Shown here: piece by piece, positions 51,559-59,290 of the stretch
How positions within the stretch are numbered: position 1 is the stretch's first letter
How the letters are laid out: each line of letters starts with the position of its first letter
From: CAYSLU01 sp964431965
Lineage (GTDB): Bacteria > Verrucomicrobiota > Kiritimatiellia > CAIKKV01 > CAYSLU01
Length of the DNA stretch: 64,000 nt
Assembly (NCBI GenBank): GCA_964431965.1
Contig: CAYSLU010000012.1
Span: forward strand, 11,745 to 75,744
Reading direction: 5' to 3'
The notes under the pieces: generated by a model
What the model saw: the letters and a program-made list of their open reading frames with translations, nothing else
Told to the model about the DNA's origin: nothing
Databases searched by the model: none
Made by a program: the position numbers and the translations under genes

Positions 51559-54240
51559 CTACCGCTTTACGGGCAGATACAGCAAGTCGCACTTCACGCC
51601 GTCCGGCCCGGCCTCGTACCGGATGAGCCGCCAGAGGAACGAGAACCCGTGTCGGCCGGCCGCAGTCCGGTCGTACGTGACCGCCGGGAAGACGTCGATG
51701 CTTACATCCTGGCCGGTTCGCTGGTAGTGCCAGAGCCGCCACAGGATCCGCTTCCGCACGGACTCGGCAGGCGTCCCCCCGGACGCCGGCGGGGGGGTCG
51801 TTTCGATGGCGTCGTACAGCAGCCCCAGCACGCGGAACTCTGAGTGCCGGCCGCCGTCCGCCTGCCCGACCGCGCAGTAGCTCCAGAGCGGGAACACGCC
51901 GTGACGCCGACGCGACTCGTAGCCCATCGACTGCTGCGATGTCCGGACGCGCACCGTATCCTCGTACCAGCAGGCGGGCAGCGACCAGAACTTCCGGCCG
52001 TAGGTATCGCGGGCGGCCAGGCCCGGAGCCTTCGGCGCTTCACCATTGTTCACGTATCGGTAGAACGGAAGCAAGTGGCTCTCCGAGGTGGATCCACCGC
52101 TCCGGAAGCGACCCCAGAGCATGAACCCGGCCGTCGAGCCGCTGTCGCGATCGCGCTCCCGGCCGTACAGCGGCCAGAGCCATCCGCCCTCGCGGCGCCC
52201 GCTCCGGACGCCGGCCAGGCCTGCGAGCGCATACGTCATGTTCTGCGTGCCGTCGCGGTGCCAGCCCAGCGGCAGCGTATACACGCTCGATGGACCGTCA
52301 AACCAGTAGAGCGGAAGCAGCCACCCGGACGCCCGGCCCCCGCCGCCCCACTCGTGCCTCACCAGCCCGGCCAAGCCGGTTGCGGTCTTCCGTGCGCCGG
52401 TGTCCCGGTAGGCGCCCAGGAGGGGCGGACAGATCCATCGCTCGGCCATGCCGTCGGAGCCATGGCCGAGCAGCGGCGTGATCCACCAGTCCCTGCCCCT
52501 GAGATAGACCGGCGTGAGCAGCCAATCCTTGCCGCGGAAATAGACGGGGAACACATAGGAGGCCCCCCGCGCCGAACCGCCGCTCCACCGGGCCAGGCCG
52601 CCAGCCAGCCACATGTCGCGCCGCTGGGGCGACTCCCGGTACCACGACAGCAGCGGCGGCACGAGCGTTGTGGCATCCCCGCGCGCATCCTGCCAGTTCG
52701 CCGCCAGCAGGGAGTACAGACGCCGCCGCTCCCCCTCCCACATGTAGAGCGGCAGCACGTGGTGCGAGTACACGCCGTTCCGATGCCCGATGTGTACGAG
52801 CGGGGCGGCCAGCCACAGGCTCCCGCCGTCGGCCGACCGGGTGCCGCCCGAAAGCAGTGGATAGATCGCCCATCGATGCCCGGCGCGATCCTCCTCGTAC
52901 CCGCCCAGCAGCGTCGCCAGGCGACGGCCGTCCGGCGTGTCGCGCCGGTAGTACAGCGGAAACACGGCGCTCCACCGGTTCGATCCCGCCGCCGTGCCGC
53001 CCGCGCAGTACAGGGGCGAGACCAGCGCGCTATCGCCGGACTGGCTCTGCCGGAACAGCACCGGCGGGATCAGGTTCCAGCCCCCGCCGGTGGCGCGCCG
53101 GCGATACGAGTAAGGCACGGACAGGAAGGTCTCGCCCGACTGATCCGCCCGCCGGTAGAACAGGGGCACCACGTGCTGCTCGGAAACGCTCGCCGTGTGC
53201 CGGGAATGGGCCACCACCCCGCCGGCCCACCACCACCTGTTCCCGTTGCTGTCACTCCCCCCGAACACCAGCCCCGGCCCCACCATCCAGCACTCGCTCC
53301 GCTCACGGCGCGAGTAGCCGCCCAGCGGAGTCGCCAGAAAAGACCCGCTCGGAGAGGTCTGCCGCAGCGCCAAGGGGAGCAGCAGGTTCCACGAATTGGA
53401 GCGCACGCGATCCACGCCGCGCGCATACAGCGGTGTCAGCAGCGTGGAGACCCGTCCGTCGTCCTGGCTCCAGAAGAGCGGCGGGACCGCCCGCCACGTC
53501 CGCGCTCCGACTGTGCCGGTCGAGTACGGCAGCGACAGGAAGTAGCTCCCCTGTCTCGTCCGCCCGGAGGCGAAGAGCGGGAGCAGCATCGAGCCGCGGC
53601 TCCCCTTCGCCGGATCCGACCACTGGTGCCCGAGCGGCCAGAGCAGGAACCGGTACCGATCGCCCGCGCCCGATCCGTACGATCCGGCGAGCGGCCACGC
53701 GCGCCACCCCCTGGAATACTGGCGCCGCTCGACGTTCACCAGAGGCCAGAGCACGTCAAGGCTCGTCCCCGATGCGTCCCAACGCTTCGCCCACAGAGGG
53801 AGCAGGGCATCCCATCCGTCTTCCGGATCGGACCATCGCCAGTAGAGCGGAAAACCGACCATATAGCGTTTGCCCCAGAAAACCGGAAAGATGCGGTTGC
53901 GCTGCCGCTCCTGATCGAACTCGGACAGCGGCCAAAGGACGCTGTAGATGCGCTCGGGCCGGTCCAGCCCGTAGACCGAGTAGAACGGACGGACCGCCGC
54001 AAGCTCGTCCGAGTGCTCAATGAACGGCCAGAGTACCGACAGCGTCGGAGCCCGGTAGTAAACCAGCGGCCAGAGGTTCACCCGCTCGGTTGGCGCGCCC
54101 GTGCGGACCCGGTACTCGCCCGTGTAGAAAGGCGTCCCCTTCATGCGGGGCGACGCGCAGCCCGACACCAGCGCACAAAGCCCCAAGGCGGCCAACCCAA
54201 AGCCAACGCGGGACCGAAACCGCGCGCGAGTCCTCGTCAT
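51559..54240 (-). CDS. lipoprotein made of W-P-L/PLYYR repeats
   Basis: 893 residues. Lipoprotein signal: RVGFGLAALGLCALVSGCAS with lipobox L-V-S-G-C. From residue 45 to the end the chain is a degenerate repeat, each unit holding a short strand with L-W-P-L, F-P-L-Y-W/Y-R or P-L-L and a turn rich in G/D/R/S. Examples: NLWPLVYYRAPTLSVLWPFI, AVFPLYYRRDTPDGRRLATL, YVFPVYFRGKDWLLTPVYLR, SWLWPLYGRERDRDSGS-like stretches. Over thirty units can be counted roughly. The pattern suggests a long beta-solenoid, propeller or barrel exposed on the outer membrane. I know no named family for it. Its start lies 55 bases upstream of the divergent promoter area of the GH4 gene end. Confidence 0.65.
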   Translation of the reverse strand: MTRTRARFRSRVGFGLAALGLCALVSGCASPRMKGTPFYTGEYRVRTGAPTERVNLWPLVYYRAPTLSVLWPFIEHSDELAAVRPFYSVYGLDRPERIYSVLWPLSEFDQERQRNRIFPVFWGKRYMVGFPLYWRWSDPEDGWDALLPLWAKRWDASGTSLDVLWPLVNVERRQYSRGWRAWPLAGSYGSGAGDRYRFLLWPLGHQWSDPAKGSRGSMLLPLFASGRTRQGSYFLSLPYSTGTVGARTWRAVPPLFWSQDDGRVSTLLTPLYARGVDRVRSNSWNLLLPLALRQTSPSGSFLATPLGGYSRRERSECWMVGPGLVFGGSDSNGNRWWWAGGVVAHSRHTASVSEQHVVPLFYRRADQSGETFLSVPYSYRRRATGGGWNLIPPVLFRQSQSGDSALVSPLYCAGGTAAGSNRWSAVFPLYYRRDTPDGRRLATLLGGYEEDRAGHRWAIYPLLSGGTRSADGGSLWLAAPLVHIGHRNGVYSHHVLPLYMWEGERRRLYSLLAANWQDARGDATTLVPPLLSWYRESPQRRDMWLAGGLARWSGGSARGASYVFPVYFRGKDWLLTPVYLRGRDWWITPLLGHGSDGMAERWICPPLLGAYRDTGARKTATGLAGLVRHEWGGGGRASGWLLPLYWFDGPSSVYTLPLGWHRDGTQNMTYALAGLAGVRSGRREGGWLWPLYGRERDRDSGSTAGFMLWGRFRSGGSTSESHLLPFYRYVNNGEAPKAPGLAARDTYGRKFWSLPACWYEDTVRVRTSQQSMGYESRRRHGVFPLWSYCAVGQADGGRHSEFRVLGLLYDAIETTPPPASGGTPAESVRKRILWRLWHYQRTGQDVSIDVFPAVTYDRTAAGRHGFSFLWRLIRYEAGPDGVKCDLLYLPVKR

Positions 54241-54294
54241 GGCCCACCTCCCCCGGTCAGGCCCACGGCCGCCGCCGGCGCATCGGTCGCGCCT

Positions 54295-55623
54295 CTATAG
54301 CCCGATGCGCTTGAAATGCGGCAGATGGGCGCGATTCCGCTTCAGCATTTCCCCGACCATCTTCTTGATCTCGCTGAGAGAAAGCTTCGCCGCCGTCAGA
54401 GGGTCGTGCGCGATCGCCTGGTACACGAGCCGCGGATCGCCCCGCAGACAGCCCTCAACGGCCATCGTCTCGATCGTCGCCGACAGGCACGTCAAAGCCG
54501 CGCACTGCGGCGGCAGCGCCCCCACGCGGATCGCCTCGAATCCATTCCGGCTGGCCACCACCGGAACCTCCACGCAGCACTCCGGAGGCAGGTTGTCGAT
54601 GAGCCCGTGGTTCGGCACGTTCCCGTTGAACTTGAACAGATCCCCGCCCAGGTACGCGCTGATGATCGAAGCGGCATACTCGTGCCCGCGCTCGAGCGAG
54701 ATCGGCTTCTCGGCCTTCAGCCACTCGCGCACGCCCTTCTTCCAGACCTTCTCCGAGGTCCGGTAGTGGTCCAGAATGTAGGCGTGCCGGCCCGGGTTCC
54801 AGCCCGTTCCCGTCGTGCAGTGCTTCCGGATCAGGTCCGGCCGCTTGCGGAACCACCAGTTGTACTCGCTGTTGTGCCCGCTCGACTCGGTGACGTAGTA
54901 ATCCAGCGCGAGGAACATCTCGTTGCGCACCTGCTCGTGGTTGTAGATCTTCTTGTTCCGGGCCACCACATCCCGGAGCTTCGGGTACAGATCTCGCCCC
55001 TTGTGCCGGAGGTCGAGATACCACGACATGTGGTTGATTCCCGCGCACGTGTAGGCCATTTCCCCGCCCGGCACGCCGAGCCAGCCCGCGAGCATCGACG
55101 CCGTCCCCTGCACGCTGTGGCAGAGCCCCGTCAGGCGGATCGAGCTCTCGCGCTGCATCGCGTGGCAGAGCATGGCCATCGGGTTCGTGTAGTTCAGCAT
55201 GATGGCGTTCGGGCACAGGCGCTCCATGTCGCGACAGATGTCCAGCATCGTCGGAATCGTGCGCAGGGCGCGGAAGATGCCGCTCGGGCCGCGCGTGTCC
55301 CCGACGTTGATGTCGATGCCGTACTTCTTCGGGATCAGGATGTCGTGCTGCCACACGTCCGTGCTGCCGCACAGGATCGTCACGCAGACGGCGTCCGCGC
55401 CCTTCAGCACGTCGCGCCGGTCGGTCGAGGCCACCACCTTCGCCGGGTAGCTGCCCATCGCGACGATCTTCTCGACCATCTGCCGCGCAAACTCCAGCCG
55501 CTCGCGGTTGATGTCGACGAGCGCGATCGTGGCGTCGCGGGTCTGCGGAAAAGTCAGCAGGTCCCGCACCAGCCCGCGCGTGAATCCCAGGCTCCCGGCT
55601 CCGATGAACACGACCTTGGCCAT
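54295..55623 (-). CDS. GH4 alpha-glycosidase (alpha-galactosidase/galacturonidase type)
   Basis: 442 residues. NAD- and manganese-dependent glycosidase acting by oxidation-elimination. Rossmann loop VVFIGAGSLGFTRGLVRDLL, LVDINRERLE, ILCGSTDVWQHD, MLNYTNPMAMLCHAM, metal ligands Cys168 and His169 in TGLCHSVQG, and CAGINHMSWYLDL. These match the MelA-like subgroup. The ATG follows GAGGAGATGCTGAG. No signal peptide, so it works on imported sugars, perhaps with the GH36 enzyme and the GHMP kinase 5-10 kb to the left. Confidence 0.9.
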   Translation of the reverse strand: MAKVVFIGAGSLGFTRGLVRDLLTFPQTRDATIALVDINRERLEFARQMVEKIVAMGSYPAKVVASTDRRDVLKGADAVCVTILCGSTDVWQHDILIPKKYGIDINVGDTRGPSGIFRALRTIPTMLDICRDMERLCPNAIMLNYTNPMAMLCHAMQRESSIRLTGLCHSVQGTASMLAGWLGVPGGEMAYTCAGINHMSWYLDLRHKGRDLYPKLRDVVARNKKIYNHEQVRNEMFLALDYYVTESSGHNSEYNWWFRKRPDLIRKHCTTGTGWNPGRHAYILDHYRTSEKVWKKGVREWLKAEKPISLERGHEYAASIISAYLGGDLFKFNGNVPNHGLIDNLPPECCVEVPVVASRNGFEAIRVGALPPQCAALTCLSATIETMAVEGCLRGDPRLVYQAIAHDPLTAAKLSLSEIKKMVGEMLKRNRAHLPHFKRIGL

Positions 55624-55660
55624 CTCAGCATCTCCTCGACTTGATCCGATTGCGCTCCGA

Positions 55661-56380
55661 CTACCATACGCCCAGGCGCTGCAGCTGCGCGGTCGCCTGT
55701 CCGGCCCATCCCCGGTTCGCTGCAGGGCTGGCCGGGCTCGGGTGCAGCACCCCCGCCACGCGAATCGTCGTCCCTGCCAGCGCCTCACGCGCCCGCGCCT
55801 CCGCGAATGCGCCGACGCCGATCGCCCACTCGGGTTTCAGCGCCGACATTACGCGCTTGAGATGAGCGTCACAAGCAGCGAAGAGCGGAGCCCGCTCCGC
55901 GCCCGGCAGCTTGTCCGGCGTCCGGTTCCGGCCGCCCGCCTCCATGAACATCAGCGGACAGTAGTTGCACACGAAGTGATCGCGAAAGAACGCATCGGCC
56001 GTGCCGAACCGCGCGGCAAACAGGCCCCACAGGCGCCGGCCGCTCACCTCGGACCGCGTGCAGCCGAATCCCTCGACCAGCCGGCGCGGCTCCTCCGGGG
56101 CCGGCTTCTCGATGCGCCCCCCGATCTTCATCCAGTCGCGCACGAAGCCCACCTCGCCGAACGGCACGCCCACCTGGGCCATGCCCCATGGCCCGGGGTT
56201 CATCCCCAGAAACACGGCGCGCTTCGGGCTGCTGCCGTATCGCTCCAGATAGCGCCGGTGCGGCTCCCATGCGTAGTCCAACGGGTTGTAAACGCAGGCC
56301 ACCGGCGGGCCGAATGCCAGCGCATCCACGGAACGCCGCAGCTGCTCCGCTGCCCGAATCAGTTCTGTTGATCCGCTCAC
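55661..56380 (-). CDS. single-strand-selective uracil-DNA glycosylase, SMUG1 type
   Basis: 239 residues. Removes uracil and oxidised pyrimidines from DNA. Diagnostic motifs: VYNPLDYAWEPHRRYLERYG, FLGMNPGPWGMAQVGVPFGE (catalytic loop with Asn), CNYCPLMFMEAGGRN, and the minor-groove wedge VLHPSPASPAANRGW. SMUG1 is mainly known from animals but is found in scattered bacteria, several of them PVC members. Separate from the GH4 gene by 37 bases, same strand. Confidence 0.92.
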   Translation of the reverse strand: MSGSTELIRAAEQLRRSVDALAFGPPVACVYNPLDYAWEPHRRYLERYGSSPKRAVFLGMNPGPWGMAQVGVPFGEVGFVRDWMKIGGRIEKPAPEEPRRLVEGFGCTRSEVSGRRLWGLFAARFGTADAFFRDHFVCNYCPLMFMEAGGRNRTPDKLPGAERAPLFAACDAHLKRVMSALKPEWAIGVGAFAEARAREALAGTTIRVAGVLHPSPASPAANRGWAGQATAQLQRLGVW

Positions 56381-56531
56381 GCTGCGCCTCCCGTTGTGGT
56401 GACTAAGCGGAAGGCTAGTACAGAAACCGCAGAATATCGAACCGCAGATCTCGGAGTGTCGAAGGGCAGACGAGTAGCACGCCTATCCAAACACGACGGA
56501 GATCACGGACGAGAGACTCGCCCCTTACATT

Positions 56532-56732
56532 CCGTTCCGGAGTCCGCGAACGGAACGGGCGTACCGCGAGGCGGATTGGGTTGCCCCGAGTCCGCGAGGG
56601 GCCCGAACACGGGCGCGTCAGACCGGTCCGGATGGGCTGGCGCCGCAGGCGGCGCTGTACTCCTGTACGCGCCGTCCTGCGGCAACGGCCCAGGCGGGCC
56701 GGGATCACGCGCCCATGTTCGGCCCAATCCGT
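56532..56732. repeat. structured element copy A (multi-hairpin, possible RNA)
   Basis: The 441-base spacer between the glycosylase and ACT genes holds no gene but a highly folded block. Hairpin 1: CCGTTCCG/CGGAACGG around GAGTCCGCGAA (56532-56558). Then an outer stem GGATTGGG (56573-56580) with CCCAATCC (56723-56730). It encloses hairpin 2, GCCCC/GGGGC around GAGTCCGCGA (56583-56602); a 16-bp stem 56603-56618 with 56707-56722; TGGGC with GCCCA; and an inner arm 56642-56683 capped by GTAC-TCCT-GTAC. Copy B repeats every part. A motif GAATATCGA-4-CAGATC stands about 90 bases before it (56432-56450) and also before copy B. The strand of transcription, if any, is unknown. Confidence 0.7.
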
Positions 56733-56821
56733 CGAGCAGTCTCGTACCGCGCCGCCCAGCCCCCCTCGCGCACCAACCGACCCGCGGTCCAGCAAGCAGA
56801 GCGATCGGGCCGGGCCTGGCG

Positions 56822-57238
56822 TCACAGCGCCTTGAGGATGCGGACCGCCTTGTTCGCGTCGGACGCAGAGTCAACCGCGACATGGCACACCGAGTTCTTG
56901 CCGATGGCCGCGCCGGACAGGCCGCGCAGGCTGATCCCCGCCGCCGCCAGGGCCGCCGTGATCTTCGCCCCCTGCCCCTTGCGGTTCGGTCCCTCCACGC
57001 GCACGTCGTGAAGTCCTTTCGCCTTCGAGAAACGGGCCTCCTTGGCCGCGCGAATCGCCGAGCGGCCCTTGATCGGCGTCACGAACACTACGGCCGTGCC
57101 GGCCTTGTCCGGACAGCGCCGCGCGATCACGAACTCCAGGTTCGCCCCCCCCTTGGCCAGCACCTTCAGCTTCTCGGCGAGCGCCCCCGGCTTGTCCTTG
57201 ATGCTCGCGGCCCACGTATCCACGCGCTTCACGTTCAT
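56822..57238 (-). CDS. tandem ACT-domain protein
   Basis: 138 residues. Two ACT folds: first TWAASIKDKPGALAEKLKVL and ANLEFVIARRCPDKAG, second KITAALAAAGISLRGLSGAA and NSVCHVAVDSASDANKAVRI. No catalytic partner is attached, so it is a stand-alone ligand-binding or regulatory protein, as found for amino-acid sensing. It sits between two copies of a structured repeat, with no close partner gene. Confidence 0.85.
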   Translation of the reverse strand: MNVKRVDTWAASIKDKPGALAEKLKVLAKGGANLEFVIARRCPDKAGTAVVFVTPIKGRSAIRAAKEARFSKAKGLHDVRVEGPNRKGQGAKITAALAAAGISLRGLSGAAIGKNSVCHVAVDSASDANKAVRILKAL

Positions 57239-57346
57239 CCGGCACCCCCTCGTTTGCCCGGCGGCACAGACGCCGCCGATGCCCGCAGATTAGGGCGCCC
57301 CCCGCGCCCCGTCAACACATCGAATATCGAGGTTCAGATCGCACCG

Positions 57347-57381
57347 CTTCATCGCGCAGCCCCGCCCCCTGCCACACGCGC
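57347..57381 (+). repeat. left direct repeat beside structured element B
   Basis: CTTCATCGCGCAGCCC, then GCCC and GCCACACGCGC, recurs nearly identically at 57646-57679 on the far side of element B, about 300 bases away. Either it is the tail of a lost further copy of the element, or the pair are the ends of a small mobile unit. Confidence 0.55.
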
Positions 57382-57438
57382 GCGGCTGCCCTACCAGCAG
57401 TGAGAGAGTGATGGCTGCAACCCGACTCCCCTGCCCCA

Positions 57439-57643
57439 CCGTTCCGAGTCCGCGACGGAACGGGGCGAACTGCGACGCGGCTTGGGTCGCGCTGAGTCCG
57501 CGAAGCGCCCAAACGGAAACGCGCCAGACTGGCACAGATGGGCGGGCGCCGGGGGCGGCACCATACTCCTGTATGTGCCGTCCCCCGGCAACCGCCCAGA
57601 TGGGCCGGTATCGCGCGTTCCCGTTTGGCCCAAGCCGTGTCGC
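57439..57643. repeat. structured element copy B (multi-hairpin, possible RNA)
   Basis: Fills most of the 549-base spacer between the ACT and HD genes. Hairpin 1: CCGTTCCG/CGGAACGG around AGTCCGCGA (57439-57463). Outer stem GCGACGCGGCTTGGG (57472-57486) with CCCAAGCCGTGTCGC (57629-57643), one G-T pair. Hairpin 2: GCGCT/AGCGC around GAGTCCGCGA (57489-57508). Then a 16-bp stem 57509-57524 with 57613-57628; TGGGCGG/CCGCCCA; and an inner arm 57548-57589 capped by ATAC-TCCT-GTAT, with the same extra T at the same place as in copy A. Stem letters differ from copy A while pairing is kept, so the fold has been conserved by selection or recent copying. Confidence 0.7.
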
Positions 57644-57645
57644 TT

Positions 57646-57679
57646 CTTCATCGCGCAGCCCTGCCCACGCCACACGCGC
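57646..57679 (+). repeat. right direct repeat beside structured element B
   Basis: Second copy of the CTTCATCGCGCAGCC ... GCCACACGCGC sequence, two bases after the outer stem of element B. It belongs to the element tail or its target flank. Confidence 0.55.
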
Positions 57680-57787
57680 TCACGCATGCGGCGTCGGGAA
57701 TATTGAGCTGGCCGCACCGAATGCGATACACTCCGCCACGCAGGCCGTCGCTCGGATGTGGTGGCCTGCGCCGAGCCACTACATGCC

Positions 57788-58219
57788 ATGGACCTCAACA
57801 CCGCCATCCGCATCGCAACGGACGCTCACGCGGGCCAGAAGGACACAGTCGGCCGCCCCTACATCCTCCACCCCATCCGCGTCATGCTCCGCCTCACCGG
57901 CCGGGACGAGATGATCGCCGCCATCCTCCACGACGTCGTCGAGGACTCCGGCACGACCCTGGCCGATCTTCGGCGTGCCGGCTTCTCCCCGCGCGTCCTC
58001 CGGGCGGTCGACGCCATGACCCGCCGCGACGGCGAGCCCTATGACGACTCTGTGGCCCGCGCCGCCAGCGACCCGGTCGGTCGAGCCATTAAGATCGCCG
58101 ATCTCGAAGACAACATGACGCTGCGCCGGGAATTTCGACTGATGTCGCGCCAGCGGGCGCGGATGGCCCGCTATCGCCGGGCCTATCGGTCGCTGACGGG
58201 TCGCGAATGGAAGGGGTAA
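57788..58219 (+). CDS. RelA/SpoT-type HD-domain hydrolase
   Basis: 143 residues. Metal-dependent phosphohydrolase of the small (p)ppGpp-hydrolase/MESH1-like group. HD motifs: DAHAGQKDTVGRPYILHPIR (first His), AAILHDVVEDSGTTLADL (HD...ED), and AIKIADLEDNMTL (last Asp). There is no synthetase domain. The ATG at MDLNTAIRIA is used; a GTG-like upstream extension lacks similarity. The stop is 4 bases before sixA, so the two are co-transcribed. Confidence 0.85.
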   Translation: MDLNTAIRIATDAHAGQKDTVGRPYILHPIRVMLRLTGRDEMIAAILHDVVEDSGTTLADLRRAGFSPRVLRAVDAMTRRDGEPYDDSVARAASDPVGRAIKIADLEDNMTLRREFRLMSRQRARMARYRRAYRSLTGREWKG

Positions 58220-58223
58220 TGCC

Positions 58224-58718
58224 GTGAAGTTCTACCTCATGCAGCACGGGCTGGCGGGATCAGCTGCCACGGATGCGGAGCGGGCGCTGACGCCGGAGGG
58301 CGACGCGCAGGTCCGGAAGAGCGCCGACGCCATCCGCCGCATGCGGCTCGCGTTCGACCTCATCGTCGCCAGCCCCAAGAGGCGCTCCCTGCAAACCGCA
58401 CAGATCGTGGCGCAGGCGGCCGGCTACCCGGCCACCGGCATTCACGTCACCCCGGCCGTTGTTCCGGACGCCGCGCCCGAAGAGATGCTGGCGGCCATCC
58501 GCGAGTTTCCCAACCGCTCGTCCGTCCTCATCGCCGGCCACCTGCCCTCGCTCATGGGGCTGGCCGCGCATCTGCTGGCCGAGGGCCCGCCCGCCCGCAT
58601 CCGCCTCAAGAACGCCGGCCTCTGCTGCCTCGAATCCGCCTTCCCCCTCATGCGCAACTGGGAACTCGTCTTCTACCTCACGCCGGAGCAACTGGCGCTG
58701 ATCGCGACCGGGCCATAG
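58224..58718 (+). CDS. sixA: phosphohistidine phosphatase SixA
   Basis: 164 residues of the histidine phosphatase superfamily. The catalytic RHG is QHG here (FYLMQHGLAG), as in a number of SixA proteins; the phosphate pocket SPKRRSLQTAQIVAQ and the second His in VLIAGHLPSLMGLAAHL are intact. SixA removes phosphate from His of phosphotransfer proteins. It starts at GTG after GGAAGGGG. A hairpin with an 8-bp stem lies 50 bases after the stop. Confidence 0.88.
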   Translation: MKFYLMQHGLAGSAATDAERALTPEGDAQVRKSADAIRRMRLAFDLIVASPKRRSLQTAQIVAQAAGYPATGIHVTPAVVPDAAPEEMLAAIREFPNRSSVLIAGHLPSLMGLAAHLLAEGPPARIRLKNAGLCCLESAFPLMRNWELVFYLTPEQLALIATGP

Positions 58719-58768
58719 TCCGCGTACGGGGGGGGGCTGTCGGCCGCATGCGCTCCAATAATGAGGTG

Positions 58769-58792
58769 GAAGACCGGACGCTTACGGTCTTC
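58769..58792 (+). terminator. hairpin after sixA
   Basis: GAAGACCG (58769-58776) and CGGTCTTC (58785-58792) make a perfect 8-bp stem with an 8-base loop, about 50 bases beyond the sixA stop. There is no following T-run, so it is a weak or Rho-dependent terminator at best. Confidence 0.4.
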
Positions 58793-59125
58793 AGGCGTGA
58801 GTCACGAGCATTGGGCTCGAGTGCTTCACTCCGATGAGACCATCAATTGACAGATCTTCGTCAATATCCGGCCAGTGAAGTCCGTATCCGGACGGGGAGT
58901 CCCTGCGAAAGGGCGGGACGGATGTGAGGCGTCAGTGACGTGGCGGGTCGGAACGGCGGAGACCGCCGTCTCCACGGAACGAGGCCGAGCGGGCTCCTTG
59001 GAGCCGGCCGTCCCCGGCCGGTTCGGTCCATTTCCCCCTCACGCCACCGGCCCATCGGATGGATTCGCGTCCCCCATAGACCATCAACCATCGCTCCTGC
59101 TATGCTCTCGACCTTCCCGCCACCC
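58793..59125. other. hairpin-rich spacer without genes
   Basis: No coding region is supported here. Five further hairpins are packed into 140 bases: GTCCG/CGGAC (58880-58893), GTCCC/GGGAC (58899-58919), GGAGAC/GTCTCC (58958-58973, which competes with CGGCGG/CCGCCG at 58954-58968), GGCTCC/GGAGCC (58992-59005) and CCGGCC/GGCCGG (59004-59021). The mutually exclusive pair could act as a switch. It shares no long match with elements A and B, though GGAGTCCCTGCGA recalls their loop. Confidence 0.4.
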
Positions 59126-59202
59126 GGGCCCGTAGCTCAGTTGGTCAGAGCAGGGGACTCATAATCCTCTGGTCGCTGGTTCGACCCCAGCCGGGCCCAC
59201 CA
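59126..59202 (+). tRNA. tRNA with CAT anticodon (elongator Met or Ile2)
   Basis: Complete 77-base cloverleaf. Acceptor GGGCCCG pairs with CGGGCCC, the D arm has GCTCAGTTGGTCAGAGC, the anticodon loop is CTCATAA in a GGGGA/TCCTC stem (one G-T), the T arm is GCTGG-TTCGACC-CCAGC, and CCA is encoded. The body (GGTCGCTGGTTC) looks more like tRNA-Ile2, whose C34 becomes lysidine, than E. coli elongator Met, but that is a judgement by eye. It is not the initiator because the 1-72 pair is formed. Confidence 0.95.
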
Positions 59203-59290
59203 AACAGTCCTCGACCGCGCTGCTGCGGGTACTGCCGCCGATAACAGTGGTACAGGCATCGAAGGGCGGACGGCATGGGGCCGGCGCCAT

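Noticed and set aside
56415..56825. Coding frames across structured element A, and similar frames across element B
   Set aside because: They are Arg/Pro/Gly-rich translations of palindromic DNA present on both strands, without ribosome sites; the conservation between copies is in pairing, not in protein.
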